DNA from: an uncultured Fidelibacterota bacterium
GTDB taxonomy: Bacteria > Fidelibacterota > Marinisomatia > Marinisomatales > Marinisomataceae
Assembly: GCA_902525615.1 (NCBI GenBank)
Contig: CABZHT010000001.1
Location: 1 to 50,812 of the forward strand
DNA length: 50,812 bases
Reading direction: 5' to 3'
Made by a program: the position numbers and the translations under genes. The notes beneath the pieces were generated by a model, which searched no databases, was not told where the DNA came from, and was given only the letters and a program-made list of their open reading frames with translations. This document shows, piece after piece, positions 16,752-25,198 of the stretch (the stretch's first letter is position 1; every line of letters starts with the position of its first letter).

Positions 16752-16796
16752 AACAATTTTCCTCAATTACAATTTTTAATTACCTAACTAAACTTA

Positions 16797-16893
16797 CAAA
16801 AAATTATTTTAGAATGTGTGTGTCTTTTATATATCAACCCTACCCCGCTTCTTTTTTGATTTAGGTTGAGAATTTTGGTTGAGAATTTGTAGT
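16797..16893. repeat. Dispersed repeat, copy 2, with internal 13-bp tandem
   Basis: Matches 14704-14797 in the same orientation. It contains GGTTGAGAATTTT followed directly by GGTTGAGAATTTG, a 13-base tandem pair; copy 1 has a decayed form of it. Next to it (16891-16912) TAGTCCATTTG / TAGTCCACTTT forms a second, 11-base tandem pair not present in copy 1. Confidence 0.75.
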
Positions 16894-16950
16894 CCATTTG
16901 TAGTCCACTTTTTGTCGTCTAATGTCGTTTTTAAGGTATGTTTGATACAA
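16894..16950. other. Non-coding stretch with tandem motifs upstream of the tRNA-Val terminator
   Basis: No gene is supported in 16752-17009. Besides repeat copy 2 it holds the TAGTCCA tandem and repeated GTCGT words (GTCGTCTAATGTCG, later GTCGTCGTCA). On the minus strand a 40-50 codon frame rich in Lys/Asn/Gln runs through it, but without a start or a recognisable motif. Confidence 0.5.
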
Positions 16951-16980
16951 GAAAGGCTACCATAAGTAGCCCTCTTGTTT
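16951..16980 (-). terminator. Probable terminator of the tRNA-Val transcript
   Basis: Stem GGCTAC (16955-16960) pairs with GTAGCC (16966-16971) around a 5-base loop. On the minus strand it is followed by TTTCTTG, a weak T-tract. It lies about 40 bases past the 3' end of tRNA-Val. Confidence 0.5.
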
Positions 16981-17009
16981 GTCGTCGTCAAATGACTTTA
17001 TAGACAATG

Positions 17010-17083
17010 TGGGCGATACTGGATTCGAACCAGTGACCCTCTGCGTGTCGAGCAGATACTCTAACCAACTGAGCTAATCGCCC
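17010..17083 (-). tRNA. tRNA-Val (GAC), with C at position 33
   Basis: A full cloverleaf reads on the minus strand: acceptor GGGCGAT/ATCGCCC, D stem GCTC/GAGT, anticodon stem TCTGC/GCAGA, T arm ACTGG-TTCGAAT-CCAGT, discriminator A. The 7-base anticodon loop is TCGACAC, giving anticodon GAC (valine). Position 33, nearly always T, is C here. CCA is not encoded. A terminator-like hairpin follows. Confidence 0.9.
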
Positions 17084-17090
17084 TAAATTT

Positions 17091-17753
17091 TTATAAAAAT
17101 AAATTTAATTCAATAAATACATTATTGAATTCCATTTCATCTAAACTATGATAATATCCAATATTCATTCCCAGCTTGTTTTTAATTGGTAAAGTTGCAC
17201 CAATCATAAGACCATAATCAGACTCTTCAATTTCTTCTGTAAATGATTCGGTAAAGTCATCAGCTTGTACTTCTTCGGTCAACTCATAAAGAACTGAATA
17301 TACTGGTCCGGTCCATAAAGAAAAATTATCATTATCAAACAAAGTATATGACATCCACAACTCAACACCTTCATATCTAGTTGACACTTCATGTTCACCA
17401 TACCATTCATCTTCGCCATCATCAAATAAAGATCTATCATTTCCTCTTCCTTCATCTTTGTCTGTATCGTCTTCTATATCAAAGCATATCCTATCATCAT
17501 CTTCATCCCAATAACAATAAGGTTCTTCATAACCATGCTCTCCAGTGAATCCTCTCTGACTTAACCCCATTCCAATAGATAACTTATCTGTAATTTTATA
17601 ACCAAACCCTAAATTAGATCCTAAAAGATTAGTAGCACTCTCATCAATGCTTGTATTCATTGAAGTTACTCCTCCATATAAGCTCCACTTGGAAGTTTCT
17701 TGCGCAAAAACAAGTGTCGTGCTTAATGCAAGTAATAAAAAAAAGTTTTTCAT
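17091..17753 (-). CDS. Exported outer-membrane beta-barrel-like protein, unknown function
   Basis: About 220 residues from the ATG at 17753, which precedes a signal peptide (MKNFFLLLALSTTLVFAQ) and follows GGGGA. Strands of alternating pattern such as WSLYGGVTSMNTS, GLGFGYKITDKLSIGMGLS and YGLMIGATLPIKNKLGMNIG plus a terminal ELNLFL suggest an eight-stranded OmpA/OmpW-like barrel. One predicted surface loop is extremely acidic (about residues 83-125: YWDEDDDRICFDIEDDTD and so on) with two cysteines. It ends 7 bases before tRNA-Val on the same strand. Confidence 0.72.
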   Translation of the reverse strand: MKNFFLLLALSTTLVFAQETSKWSLYGGVTSMNTSIDESATNLLGSNLGFGYKITDKLSIGMGLSQRGFTGEHGYEEPYCYWDEDDDRICFDIEDDTDKDEGRGNDRSLFDDGEDEWYGEHEVSTRYEGVELWMSYTLFDNDNFSLWTGPVYSVLYELTEEVQADDFTESFTEEIEESDYGLMIGATLPIKNKLGMNIGYYHSLDEMEFNNVFIELNLFL

Positions 17754-17826
17754 AATATTCCCCATTTTATATTTTAACCCGTAAACATTATAATCTATTA
17801 AAGATTTAAATAAAATAATACACCAT

Positions 17827-18699
17827 CTAATCACTAATAGAAAGTATAAATCTATCAAACATTTTATCTGTCATTATTTTTCGTAAAAATATACCAATTC
17901 TACTATAAGCGCCGGCAGCATATCTTGTTTTTGGATTTCTAGCATCTATTGCTTTATTTATAACTTTTGCAATAACAATAGGATCGGATTGATTAGATAA
18001 AATTTCATTTCCAGTATCTGTTATAGGTTCACCATAAAGATGTTGATAAGGTGAGTTTTCTCTGTATTTGTCAATATAAGTTTTAGTCACATTTGAAAAG
18101 TTTGTATTTATAGCTCCAGGCTGGACAATAACTACGTCGATATCAAACTTTTTTAGCTCTACTCTTAAAGCATCAGACCACCCTTCTAAAGCGTGTTTCG
18201 TTGAAAGATACCATCCTGCTAAAGGACCATAAGTTTCCCCTAAAACAGAACTGATATTGATAATAGTACCACTTTTTTTTTCTCTCATGTAAGGTAAAAC
18301 TGCTTTTGTAACTCTAGCTAATCCAAAAAGATTTACATCGTATTGATAATATATATCCTCCATGGAAACATCTTCTATTGCACCATAAACACCTAAGCCA
18401 GCATTATTAACTAAAACATCTATTCTTCCCTCTTCAGATATAATTTTTTTTACAGCATCATCAATATGATTTTGATTTGTAACATCCATTTCTAATGCAG
18501 TTCCTCCAATATCATTTAAATAAAGGTTTTCCTCTATTAAAATATCACCCCCGTAAACGATATGTCCTTTATCAATAAGATATTCAGCTGTTGATTTTCC
18601 TATTCCCAGAGCAGTTCCGGTAATAAGCACAACTTTCTGTTTATCTTGAGATAAAATAATTCCAAATAATAATGTTATTAAAATAATTTTTTTTAACAT
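17827..18699 (-). CDS. Short-chain dehydrogenase/reductase with N-terminal signal sequence
   Basis: 290 residues. A classical SDR: cofactor motif TGTALGIG (27-34), NNAG (98-101), Ser150/151 and Tyr164-x3-Lys168 (YLSTK). GGDI after beta-2 cannot settle NAD versus NADP. Unusually, residues 1-18 (MLKKIILITLLFGIILSQ) look like a signal peptide or membrane anchor in front of a complete Rossmann domain. The start has a very strong ribosome binding site (TAGGAGGAAATA before ATG), so the extension is likely translated. The substrate is unknown. It precedes the barrel-like gene. Confidence 0.88.
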   Translation of the reverse strand: MLKKIILITLLFGIILSQDKQKVVLITGTALGIGKSTAEYLIDKGHIVYGGDILIEENLYLNDIGGTALEMDVTNQNHIDDAVKKIISEEGRIDVLVNNAGLGVYGAIEDVSMEDIYYQYDVNLFGLARVTKAVLPYMREKKSGTIINISSVLGETYGPLAGWYLSTKHALEGWSDALRVELKKFDIDVVIVQPGAINTNFSNVTKTYIDKYRENSPYQHLYGEPITDTGNEILSNQSDPIVIAKVINKAIDARNPKTRYAAGAYSRIGIFLRKIMTDKMFDRFILSISD

Positions 18700-18772
18700 T
18701 ATTTCCTCCTAGTCATCTTTTGAATTAATTATAAACCAAGCAAAAAATTGCATGATTTTGTTGAAAATTTTT

Positions 18773-19144
18773 TCAATTATCTTTTGCATGCCAATATGCT
18801 AAACCTATAAATACATACTGAAAAGGGAGTCTGCCCCATGCAAGCTCCTTACTAATACCCATTACAGCTCCATCGTTAACTGCTAAATATAAATTTGCTG
18901 GAAATACTGTAATCATTACAAAAATTATTCCCCATCCAGCAATAAATCGCGTGTTAGGATTTATCAATAAAAAACCAAATAATAACTCAAAAAAACCGCT
19001 CCAATAGACCGCTTGATAATGATGAGGAAAATTTGGGGGCATAATTTGTAAAAACCACTCTGGTTCCACAAAATGTTTTACACCTACATTCATGTAAAAA
19101 CATGACATTATTAAAATAGTTATAAATTTTAAATCCATTCTCAT
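18773..19144 (-). CDS. DoxX-like small membrane protein
   Basis: 123 residues, four hydrophobic helices, with GVKHFVEPEWFLQIMPPNFP and GFFELLFGFLLI, which match DoxX/YphA-type membrane proteins of unknown role. Its ATG overlaps the stop of the ThDP-enzyme gene (ATGA), so it is translationally coupled to it; a second ATG two codons later is possible. Confidence 0.8.
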   Translation of the reverse strand: MRMDLKFITILIMSCFYMNVGVKHFVEPEWFLQIMPPNFPHHYQAVYWSGFFELLFGFLLINPNTRFIAGWGIIFVMITVFPANLYLAVNDGAVMGISKELAWGRLPFQYVFIGLAYWHAKDN

Positions 19145-20871
19145 ACTGATATTGAACCTTTTCTAAAATCAGATTTTGAAATCTTCACATTTACCAACAC
19201 TGGATAACCGAGCTTAGCATCCTCTTTAGCTTGTTTTAAAGTGTCATACAATAACTTGTGGTTTTCTACATAATACCCTTTACCTCCATAGCCTTCAACA
19301 ACTTTTTCGTAGGCGTTAAAGGATAATTCAGTACCAATATTACTACCTAACATCTGTTTTTGCTCTCGAGCAATTTGCTGCCAAGATGCATCGTTACCAA
19401 TAATTGCTATTACCGGCAGTTTATGTCTGCATAATGTATCAAATTCTGCTAAACTATACGCACTAGCACCATCACCATAGAACACCCATACTTCTTTTTC
19501 TGGAAATGAGGATTTGGCTCCAATTGCAAATCCGCCACCCACTCCCAATGTTCCAAATGGTCCTGGATCTAACCACCCTAGCGGATTTCTTGGTCTGACT
19601 GTATATGATGCAGTTCCAACAAAATCTCCTCCATCAGCAATCAAGATACTCTGTTTATCTATCAATTGATCTATAGTCTTACACAAATAAACAGGGTTTA
19701 CAAAATCAGTTTTATGTTCTGAGAATTGTTGAATTTCATTCTCTCTATTTTCTTCAAGCTTAGTTAATTCTTCTATCCAGTTTTGGCAAGAAGGAGGATT
19801 TATGATTTTTCCTATTTCATGCATGATTCTTGATGGATCTGCATGCATTCCAATATCAGGTTTTCTATTTTTATTTAGGTCTTCCTTGGACTTGTTTATG
19901 GAGATTAATGTCGCATCTTTGCTGATTGAAAATCCATATCCCAATCTAAAATCAAGCGGAACGCCTAAAGTCACAACTACGTCCGCATTTTTTAAAGCAT
20001 GTTTTCTATTATGTCTAAAAAAGTACTTATCTGAAGATCCAAAACAACCTCTAGCCATTCCTGAAGTATAAACAGGAGCAGAAAGCTTATCTAAACTCTT
20101 TAGACACATTGATAAAAACTCTTTATTTTGTGTTACTTGATTTCCTAAAAGAAAAACAGGCTTTTTAGCTTTTACAATAGCAAGTGCAGCTTTATCAATT
20201 TTGTGTTGATCTAATTTAAATTCTTTAACAGGTTTTATCTTTACAGCTGATTTTTTTGATGCGAATAAATCATTCAGGTGTCTGTTTACATACCAATGAG
20301 CAATTTTTCCAATAAATCCACTTTTTGGAAGCTGATTCATAAACTCTTTTCTGATATCTTCTTCCGGATAAAGCAAATCAATAGGAAGTTCAACAAATAC
20401 GGGTCCTGGAACCCCTGAAATAGCAGTATTTAAGGCATTAGCTAGTGTTGGTACCACATCTCTTGTTTTTTTAACGCTAACAGCAGATTTTACATATGTT
20501 TTTAATAACGAAATTTGATCAATATCTTGCAGTGAACCTCTTCCCTTTAATAGTGTTGCTGCTGCTCCTCCAATTAATAGTACTGGAGATTGAGCCATTT
20601 GAGCATTTTTTATCGCTGTAATTGTATTAGTAACTCCAGGTCCTGCAGTAACAATTGCTATTCCTACAGAATCAGTTAACCTTGAAACTGCGTCAGCAGC
20701 GAATACAGCAGAGACTTCATCGCGAACTTGAATAATATCTATGTTTTCTTTTTCACACCCAACAAGAATTGGAGAGATATGGCCACCGCACAACGTAAAG
20801 ACTGAAGAAATATTTTTTTGTTTAAAAAAAGAACCTATATCGATTCCGATATGTTGCAGATCTGAGCTCAT
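19141..20871 (-). CDS. ThDP-dependent 2-hydroxyacyl-CoA lyase-like enzyme (ILVBL/HACL2 type)
   Basis: 576 residues in the three-domain layout of acetolactate-synthase relatives. N-terminal FTLCGGHISPIL, VRDEVSAVFAADAVSRL (catalytic Glu52), VTAGPGVTNT and IKNAQMAQSPVLLIGGAA closely resemble human ILVBL (HACL2) as I remember it, rather than true IlvB. The diphosphate-binding block FYGDGASAYSL...GND lies at 464-494. Likely cleaves 2-hydroxyacyl-CoA to formyl-CoA and a shortened aldehyde, or acts as a general ThDP carboligase. No small regulatory IlvN subunit is adjacent, which also argues against acetolactate synthase. Confidence 0.85.
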   Translation of the reverse strand: MSSDLQHIGIDIGSFFKQKNISSVFTLCGGHISPILVGCEKENIDIIQVRDEVSAVFAADAVSRLTDSVGIAIVTAGPGVTNTITAIKNAQMAQSPVLLIGGAAATLLKGRGSLQDIDQISLLKTYVKSAVSVKKTRDVVPTLANALNTAISGVPGPVFVELPIDLLYPEEDIRKEFMNQLPKSGFIGKIAHWYVNRHLNDLFASKKSAVKIKPVKEFKLDQHKIDKAALAIVKAKKPVFLLGNQVTQNKEFLSMCLKSLDKLSAPVYTSGMARGCFGSSDKYFFRHNRKHALKNADVVVTLGVPLDFRLGYGFSISKDATLISINKSKEDLNKNRKPDIGMHADPSRIMHEIGKIINPPSCQNWIEELTKLEENRENEIQQFSEHKTDFVNPVYLCKTIDQLIDKQSILIADGGDFVGTASYTVRPRNPLGWLDPGPFGTLGVGGGFAIGAKSSFPEKEVWVFYGDGASAYSLAEFDTLCRHKLPVIAIIGNDASWQQIAREQKQMLGSNIGTELSFNAYEKVVEGYGGKGYYVENHKLLYDTLKQAKEDAKLGYPVLVNVKISKSDFRKGSISV

Positions 20872-20873
20872 TA

Positions 20874-22547
20874 TTAATTATTAACAGATGCCACTTCAGT
20901 GGATTCTGTGTTTGATAAAATGGATAAATATTGAGACTCATCAGCAAAAATTTCAAGCGCTTTTAAAACAACCATATCATCTTTTAAGTAAAGATTGTAT
21001 CTACCTTCATAACCGTTATAGTAGAATGCAAATTCTCCATGAATCATACGTTGGATAATTTCTTTTTCATCTTCAAACATTGCAGATTGAGTTTTTTCAA
21101 TTTGTTTTTCTATAACACTAAAAGCATTATTGATAAATAAATTCTTTTCGTCTTTTTTGGAAAGTTTTTCTTTTGCTAACTTCAAATCTTCTTGACCATC
21201 AACATATCCACTAATATCATTTTCCTCAATAAATACTTTAAATTTTGTCATCAATTCATTGTCAGCTAAAACTTCATCAATTGAAGCGTATTGATCATTA
21301 TTCTCCTGAACAAATTTAAAATAAGCCCCACTTCTTAAAATGGAAGCAGCAAGTGGATATGATCCTTCGTCTTTTACGATAACATCAGGGGCAATACCGC
21401 CACCCCCAACTACTGATCTTCCTGCTTTGGTTTGAAATAACGAATCTGCAACAGTTGAGGAATCAGCAATCAAATCATCATCAATAAATTCTCTTTTTTG
21501 AAGTGATCTTCCGCTTGGAATATAGTATTTAGAATTGGTGATTTTAAGAGCAGTTTCTTGATTGATTCCAATCACAGTTTGCACTAAACCTTTTCCAAAT
21601 GATTGACTACCCAAAACAACAGCTCGGTCATAATCCTGAAGAACGCCTGCAACAATTTCGCTCGCAGAAGCACTTGCGCCATTAATTAAGACTGCCATAT
21701 TAATCGTTTCTGGGATAAGCGCATTATTAAGTGTTTTATAATTTTTAATACTCTTACCAGCTCTTCCCTTTGTTGAAACTAGCTCTAGATTTTTTGGAAG
21801 AATTAAATCTAACAAGTCTAATGATGAAGACAGTAAGCCTCCAGGATTATCTCTTAAATCAATAATAATATTACTCGCTCCGTCTTGCATTAAGCTTATT
21901 ATAGCATCTTTCGTTTCATTAGCAGTATTGACAGAAAAATTAGTAATTCGTAGGTATCCAACGTCATTATTGACCATGCCATAAAACGGAATATCTTTAA
22001 TTGTTATAACATCTCTAATAATCGAATAATCCTGCACTTCGCCTGTATTAGGTTTTTTGATAGTTAATATTACTTCAGTCCCAGCCCTTCCTCTAATCTT
22101 GCTGGTTGCATCTTTTAATTCAAGACCTGTAGTAGTTTCACCATCAATATTCATAATTGCATCTCCAGTATAAATTCCAGACCTTGATGCAGGAGATCCT
22201 TCAATTGGGCTTACAACAGTTAATTGATCTTCATACATATAAATTTCAAGCCCAACACCGCTAAACTCACCTTCTGTTTTTAATGATAAATCTTCGAGAT
22301 CTTTTTCTTGATAATATTCCGTATATGGATCAAAATTTGAAAGCATTGAATCGATAATTCTCGTTGTAAGTTCGGTTACATCAAGCTCGTGAATGTATTC
22401 CGTAAGCAGATATTTATAAACAGTCATTATTTGCTGCTGAGAACGAGCAATTTCTCTATAAATATCCATTTGCTGCGTCCTGACATAGCTAAAGGAAATA
22501 ACTGTTAGAACTAACAGTGCGTAAAAATAAGATTTAAATGATTTCAT
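20874..22547 (-). CDS. C-terminal processing peptidase (S41 family)
   Basis: 557 residues, periplasmic protease with an N-terminal membrane anchor (YFYALLVLTVISFSYV). PDZ domain about 88-170 (GVGLEIYMYEDQLTVVSPIEGSPASRSG). Protease core has DLRDNPGGLL, the nucleophile Ser294 in NGASASASEI and the general base Lys319 in FGKGLVQT, 25 residues apart as in Prc/CtpA. A long C-terminal helical region follows. The start overlaps the tmk stop as ATGA. Confidence 0.93.
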   Translation of the reverse strand: MKSFKSYFYALLVLTVISFSYVRTQQMDIYREIARSQQQIMTVYKYLLTEYIHELDVTELTTRIIDSMLSNFDPYTEYYQEKDLEDLSLKTEGEFSGVGLEIYMYEDQLTVVSPIEGSPASRSGIYTGDAIMNIDGETTTGLELKDATSKIRGRAGTEVILTIKKPNTGEVQDYSIIRDVITIKDIPFYGMVNNDVGYLRITNFSVNTANETKDAIISLMQDGASNIIIDLRDNPGGLLSSSLDLLDLILPKNLELVSTKGRAGKSIKNYKTLNNALIPETINMAVLINGASASASEIVAGVLQDYDRAVVLGSQSFGKGLVQTVIGINQETALKITNSKYYIPSGRSLQKREFIDDDLIADSSTVADSLFQTKAGRSVVGGGGIAPDVIVKDEGSYPLAASILRSGAYFKFVQENNDQYASIDEVLADNELMTKFKVFIEENDISGYVDGQEDLKLAKEKLSKKDEKNLFINNAFSVIEKQIEKTQSAMFEDEKEIIQRMIHGEFAFYYNGYEGRYNLYLKDDMVVLKALEIFADESQYLSILSNTESTEVASVNN

Positions 22548-23173
22548 AATTCAAGTTTTTCTTTTACATGGTTCCAGATTTCAGTTCGAACATCTTCAAT
22601 TGATTTTTCGCCGTTAATTAAGATTACTCTTTCAGGCTCATTTTCATGCAATTTTAAATATTGCTCTCTTACTCTTTGCTGAAATCCGTCCCCCTCTTTT
22701 TCAATTCTATCTCTTTCAACTCTCATTCTATTATTTGCTACATTAACTGAAATATCGATAAAAAATGTCAAGTCAGGTTTGAGAGTATATGTACCAAATT
22801 CATTTATACTGTCTAAAGACTTAACACTTAAGCCTCTACCTCCACCTTGATATGCCAAAGTTGAATCTGCATACCTATCCGCAACAACCCATGTTCCATT
22901 AATTACCTGAGGTAAAATTACCTTATCAGTTAATTGAGCTCTGCTAGCAATCATAAGCAATGCTTCAGCTCTATCTGACATAGACTCTTCTGCATGAAGT
23001 AATAATTTTCTAATAGACTCAGAGATAGGATCTCCGCCCGGTTCCCTAACAAGCTTAGCTGAAAGACCTGCTTCTACTAATCCATCAATAATAAATTCAG
23101 CTTGGGTTGTTTTACCGCAACCATCAATACCTTCAACTGTTATAAACTTTCCACTAGAAATTGATTCTGTCAT
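22544..23173 (-). CDS. tmk: Thymidylate kinase
   Basis: 209 residues; phosphorylates dTMP to dTDP. P-loop VEGIDGCGKTTQ, then VREPGGDPISE and DRYADSTLAYQGGGRGL (DRY/H motif and lid). Overlaps the rsmI 3' end by 20 bases and the protease start by 4, so all are co-translated. AAGGA is just before the ATG. Confidence 0.95.
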   Translation of the reverse strand: MTESISSGKFITVEGIDGCGKTTQAEFIIDGLVEAGLSAKLVREPGGDPISESIRKLLLHAEESMSDRAEALLMIASRAQLTDKVILPQVINGTWVVADRYADSTLAYQGGGRGLSVKSLDSINEFGTYTLKPDLTFFIDISVNVANNRMRVERDRIEKEGDGFQQRVREQYLKLHENEPERVILINGEKSIEDVRTEIWNHVKEKLEL

Positions 23174-23846
23174 CGTCCTTACCTATCATTATCACTATTT
23201 CACCTTTTATTTTTGATTTAGAAAAATACACAATTATATCATTTAAATTACCTCTAATAACTTCTTCATACAACTTAGTTAATTCTCTTCCGACTACTGC
23301 AGATCTATTTCCAAGATGTTCTAATAATTGATTTAATGTCTTTTCAAGTCTGTATGGACTTTCAAAAAGAATGATGGTATTATCCAATTCTTTTAACTGA
23401 TTAATTTTTTTCAATCTTCCTTTTTTTTGAGGTAAAAAACCAATAAACGTAAATGAATCTGATGGTAATCCTGATATACTCATAGCTGCAGTAATTGATG
23501 ATACTCCTGGAATAGGGATGATAGAAATATCATGATTAATACAATCTCTTATTAAACCATAGCCCGGATCACTGATTGTAGGTGTTCCAGCATCTGAAAT
23601 AAGCGCTAAATCTTCTCCTTCGAGTAATAAACCGACTATTTTTTTTATTTCCTTTTCACTACTGTGGTCATGATAGCTTATCATTTTGGTATTGATATTG
23701 TGAGCATCTAATAATTTTTTTGAGTTTCGTGTGTCTTCTGCAAGAATAGTATCAACATTTTGGAGGGTAGATATTGCCCTTAGGGTTATATCTTCTAAGT
23801 TGCCAATTGGAGTCCCAACGACAAATAACTGACCTTTATCAGACAT
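23154..23846 (-). CDS. rsmI: 16S rRNA (cytidine1402-2'-O)-methyltransferase
   Basis: 230 residues of the tetrapyrrole-methylase fold, acting on C1402 in the ribosomal P site with SAM. Motifs: VVGTPIGNLEDITLRA, AEDTRNSKKLL, ISDAGTPTISDPGYGLI, GVSSITAAMSISGLP and GFLPQKKGRL. Slightly short at the C-terminus (no extra helical domain). Start overlaps the lat stop as TAATG. Confidence 0.95.
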   Translation of the reverse strand: MSDKGQLFVVGTPIGNLEDITLRAISTLQNVDTILAEDTRNSKKLLDAHNINTKMISYHDHSSEKEIKKIVGLLLEGEDLALISDAGTPTISDPGYGLIRDCINHDISIIPIPGVSSITAAMSISGLPSDSFTFIGFLPQKKGRLKKINQLKELDNTIILFESPYRLEKTLNQLLEHLGNRSAVVGRELTKLYEEVIRGNLNDIIVYFSKSKIKGEIVIMIGKDDDRINF

Positions 23847-25195
23847 TATGATAGTTTATTAAGTGCTCTTCTAAAACAGTCCATACCGAAATTGATATCA
23901 TCTTCGGTAACATTTAAATGAGGCCTAAATCTAATAGAATAATTTCCTGAACCTAACAAAATAGATCCTTCATCAAGTAATAGATTAGCTAATTTATCTC
24001 TATCTTCACTTGAAGGAAGATCAAAAGCACAGTATAGTCCTTTTCCTCTGGCATTTGAAACTAGAGAAGGGAATTCATTTTGAAGATCGTGTAAGCTCTG
24101 TTGTAAGAATAAACCTGTTTGTGCAGCTTTATCTACAAGATTTTCTTTTTCAATAAGCTCTAGATAAATTGTTAATCTTACCATATCGACCAAACTTCCA
24201 CCCCATGTAGAATTTATACGAGATGACTCACGAAAAACATTGCCTTCAACCTCATCAAACCTGGTGCTAGCAGCCACACCACAAACCTGTGTTTTTTTAC
24301 CAAACGAAATGATATCAGGTTTAGCAGAAAGACCATCTCCACAATTACAATTATTTGTACAGACTCCAGTAGAAAAGTGTTGATGAGCCCACATTTTTCC
24401 GGTAACTCCTACACCAGTTTGAACTTCATCATAAATGAGAATAATATCATTCTCATCAGCAATATCTCTTAGAGCTTGCATAAACTCACATCTAAAATGG
24501 TTATCACCACCTTCACCTTGAATTGGCTCAATGATGATAGAGGAAATATTATCAGGATTTGCATTGATCGCATCTTTAATCTCTGCAATTGCTTTATTTT
24601 CAAGCTCTATGATGCTACCTAAATTATCTTCAATCGGAAACGTTATTTTTGGATTGGAAATTCTTGGCCAATCAAATTTTGGGAAATACATAACTTTACG
24701 CTTATCAGGAGAGTCAGTTAATGACATTGTGTAACCTGTTCTACCATGAAAACATTGTTGAAAGTGAATAACTTTTTCTCCTTTTGCAGAACTGCCTTTT
24801 GCTAAGTTTTTCCTTCTCTTCCAATCAAATGCTGCTTTTAATGCATTTTCAACAGCTAAACCTCCGCCTTCAATAAAGAATGTTAGTGGAAGGTAGTCTG
24901 GTTGCGCTACCCTTTTAAAAGTTTGTACAAACTCAGCCATTTCATGTGAATATACATCTGAATTTGTAGGCTTATTGATTGCAGCCACTTTTAATCTTTC
25001 AGATTGCTCTAAAACGTATGGATGATTATAACCAACTGACAAAGAGGCAAACATTGAGAATAAATCTAAATATTCTTTTCCAGTAACCTTATCAACTAAC
25101 CATGATCCATGTGATTTTTCAAGATCTATGACAGGTGACATCCCATCAGCTAAAATACTTTTACTGATAACTTTTCTAATATCAGATTTGTTCAT
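23846..25195 (-). CDS. lat: L-lysine 6-transaminase (lysine epsilon-aminotransferase)
   Basis: 449 residues, class III PLP aminotransferase; moves the epsilon-amino group of lysine to 2-oxoglutarate, giving aminoadipate semialdehyde/piperideine carboxylate. FHGRTGYTMSLT, DEVQTGVG and the PLP-lysine block DIISFGKKTQVCGV (Lys300) are the Lat-specific signature. Between DEVQTG and the PLP lysine there is an insertion of about 14 residues with three cysteines (C279, C283, C285; VCTNNCNCGDG) that I do not recall in mycobacterial Lat. Directly follows, by 3 bases, the last gene of the GlmL-associated membrane block. Confidence 0.88.
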   Translation of the reverse strand: MNKSDIRKVISKSILADGMSPVIDLEKSHGSWLVDKVTGKEYLDLFSMFASLSVGYNHPYVLEQSERLKVAAINKPTNSDVYSHEMAEFVQTFKRVAQPDYLPLTFFIEGGGLAVENALKAAFDWKRRKNLAKGSSAKGEKVIHFQQCFHGRTGYTMSLTDSPDKRKVMYFPKFDWPRISNPKITFPIEDNLGSIIELENKAIAEIKDAINANPDNISSIIIEPIQGEGGDNHFRCEFMQALRDIADENDIILIYDEVQTGVGVTGKMWAHQHFSTGVCTNNCNCGDGLSAKPDIISFGKKTQVCGVAASTRFDEVEGNVFRESSRINSTWGGSLVDMVRLTIYLELIEKENLVDKAAQTGLFLQQSLHDLQNEFPSLVSNARGKGLYCAFDLPSSEDRDKLANLLLDEGSILLGSGNYSIRFRPHLNVTEDDINFGMDCFRRALNKLS

Positions 25196-25198
25196 TTA

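Noticed and set aside
16800-16960. Remnant of a tyrosine recombinase
   Set aside because: The minus-strand frame rich in Lys/Asn/Gln next to tRNA-Val suggested this, but no catalytic R-H-R-Y residues or family motif could be found.
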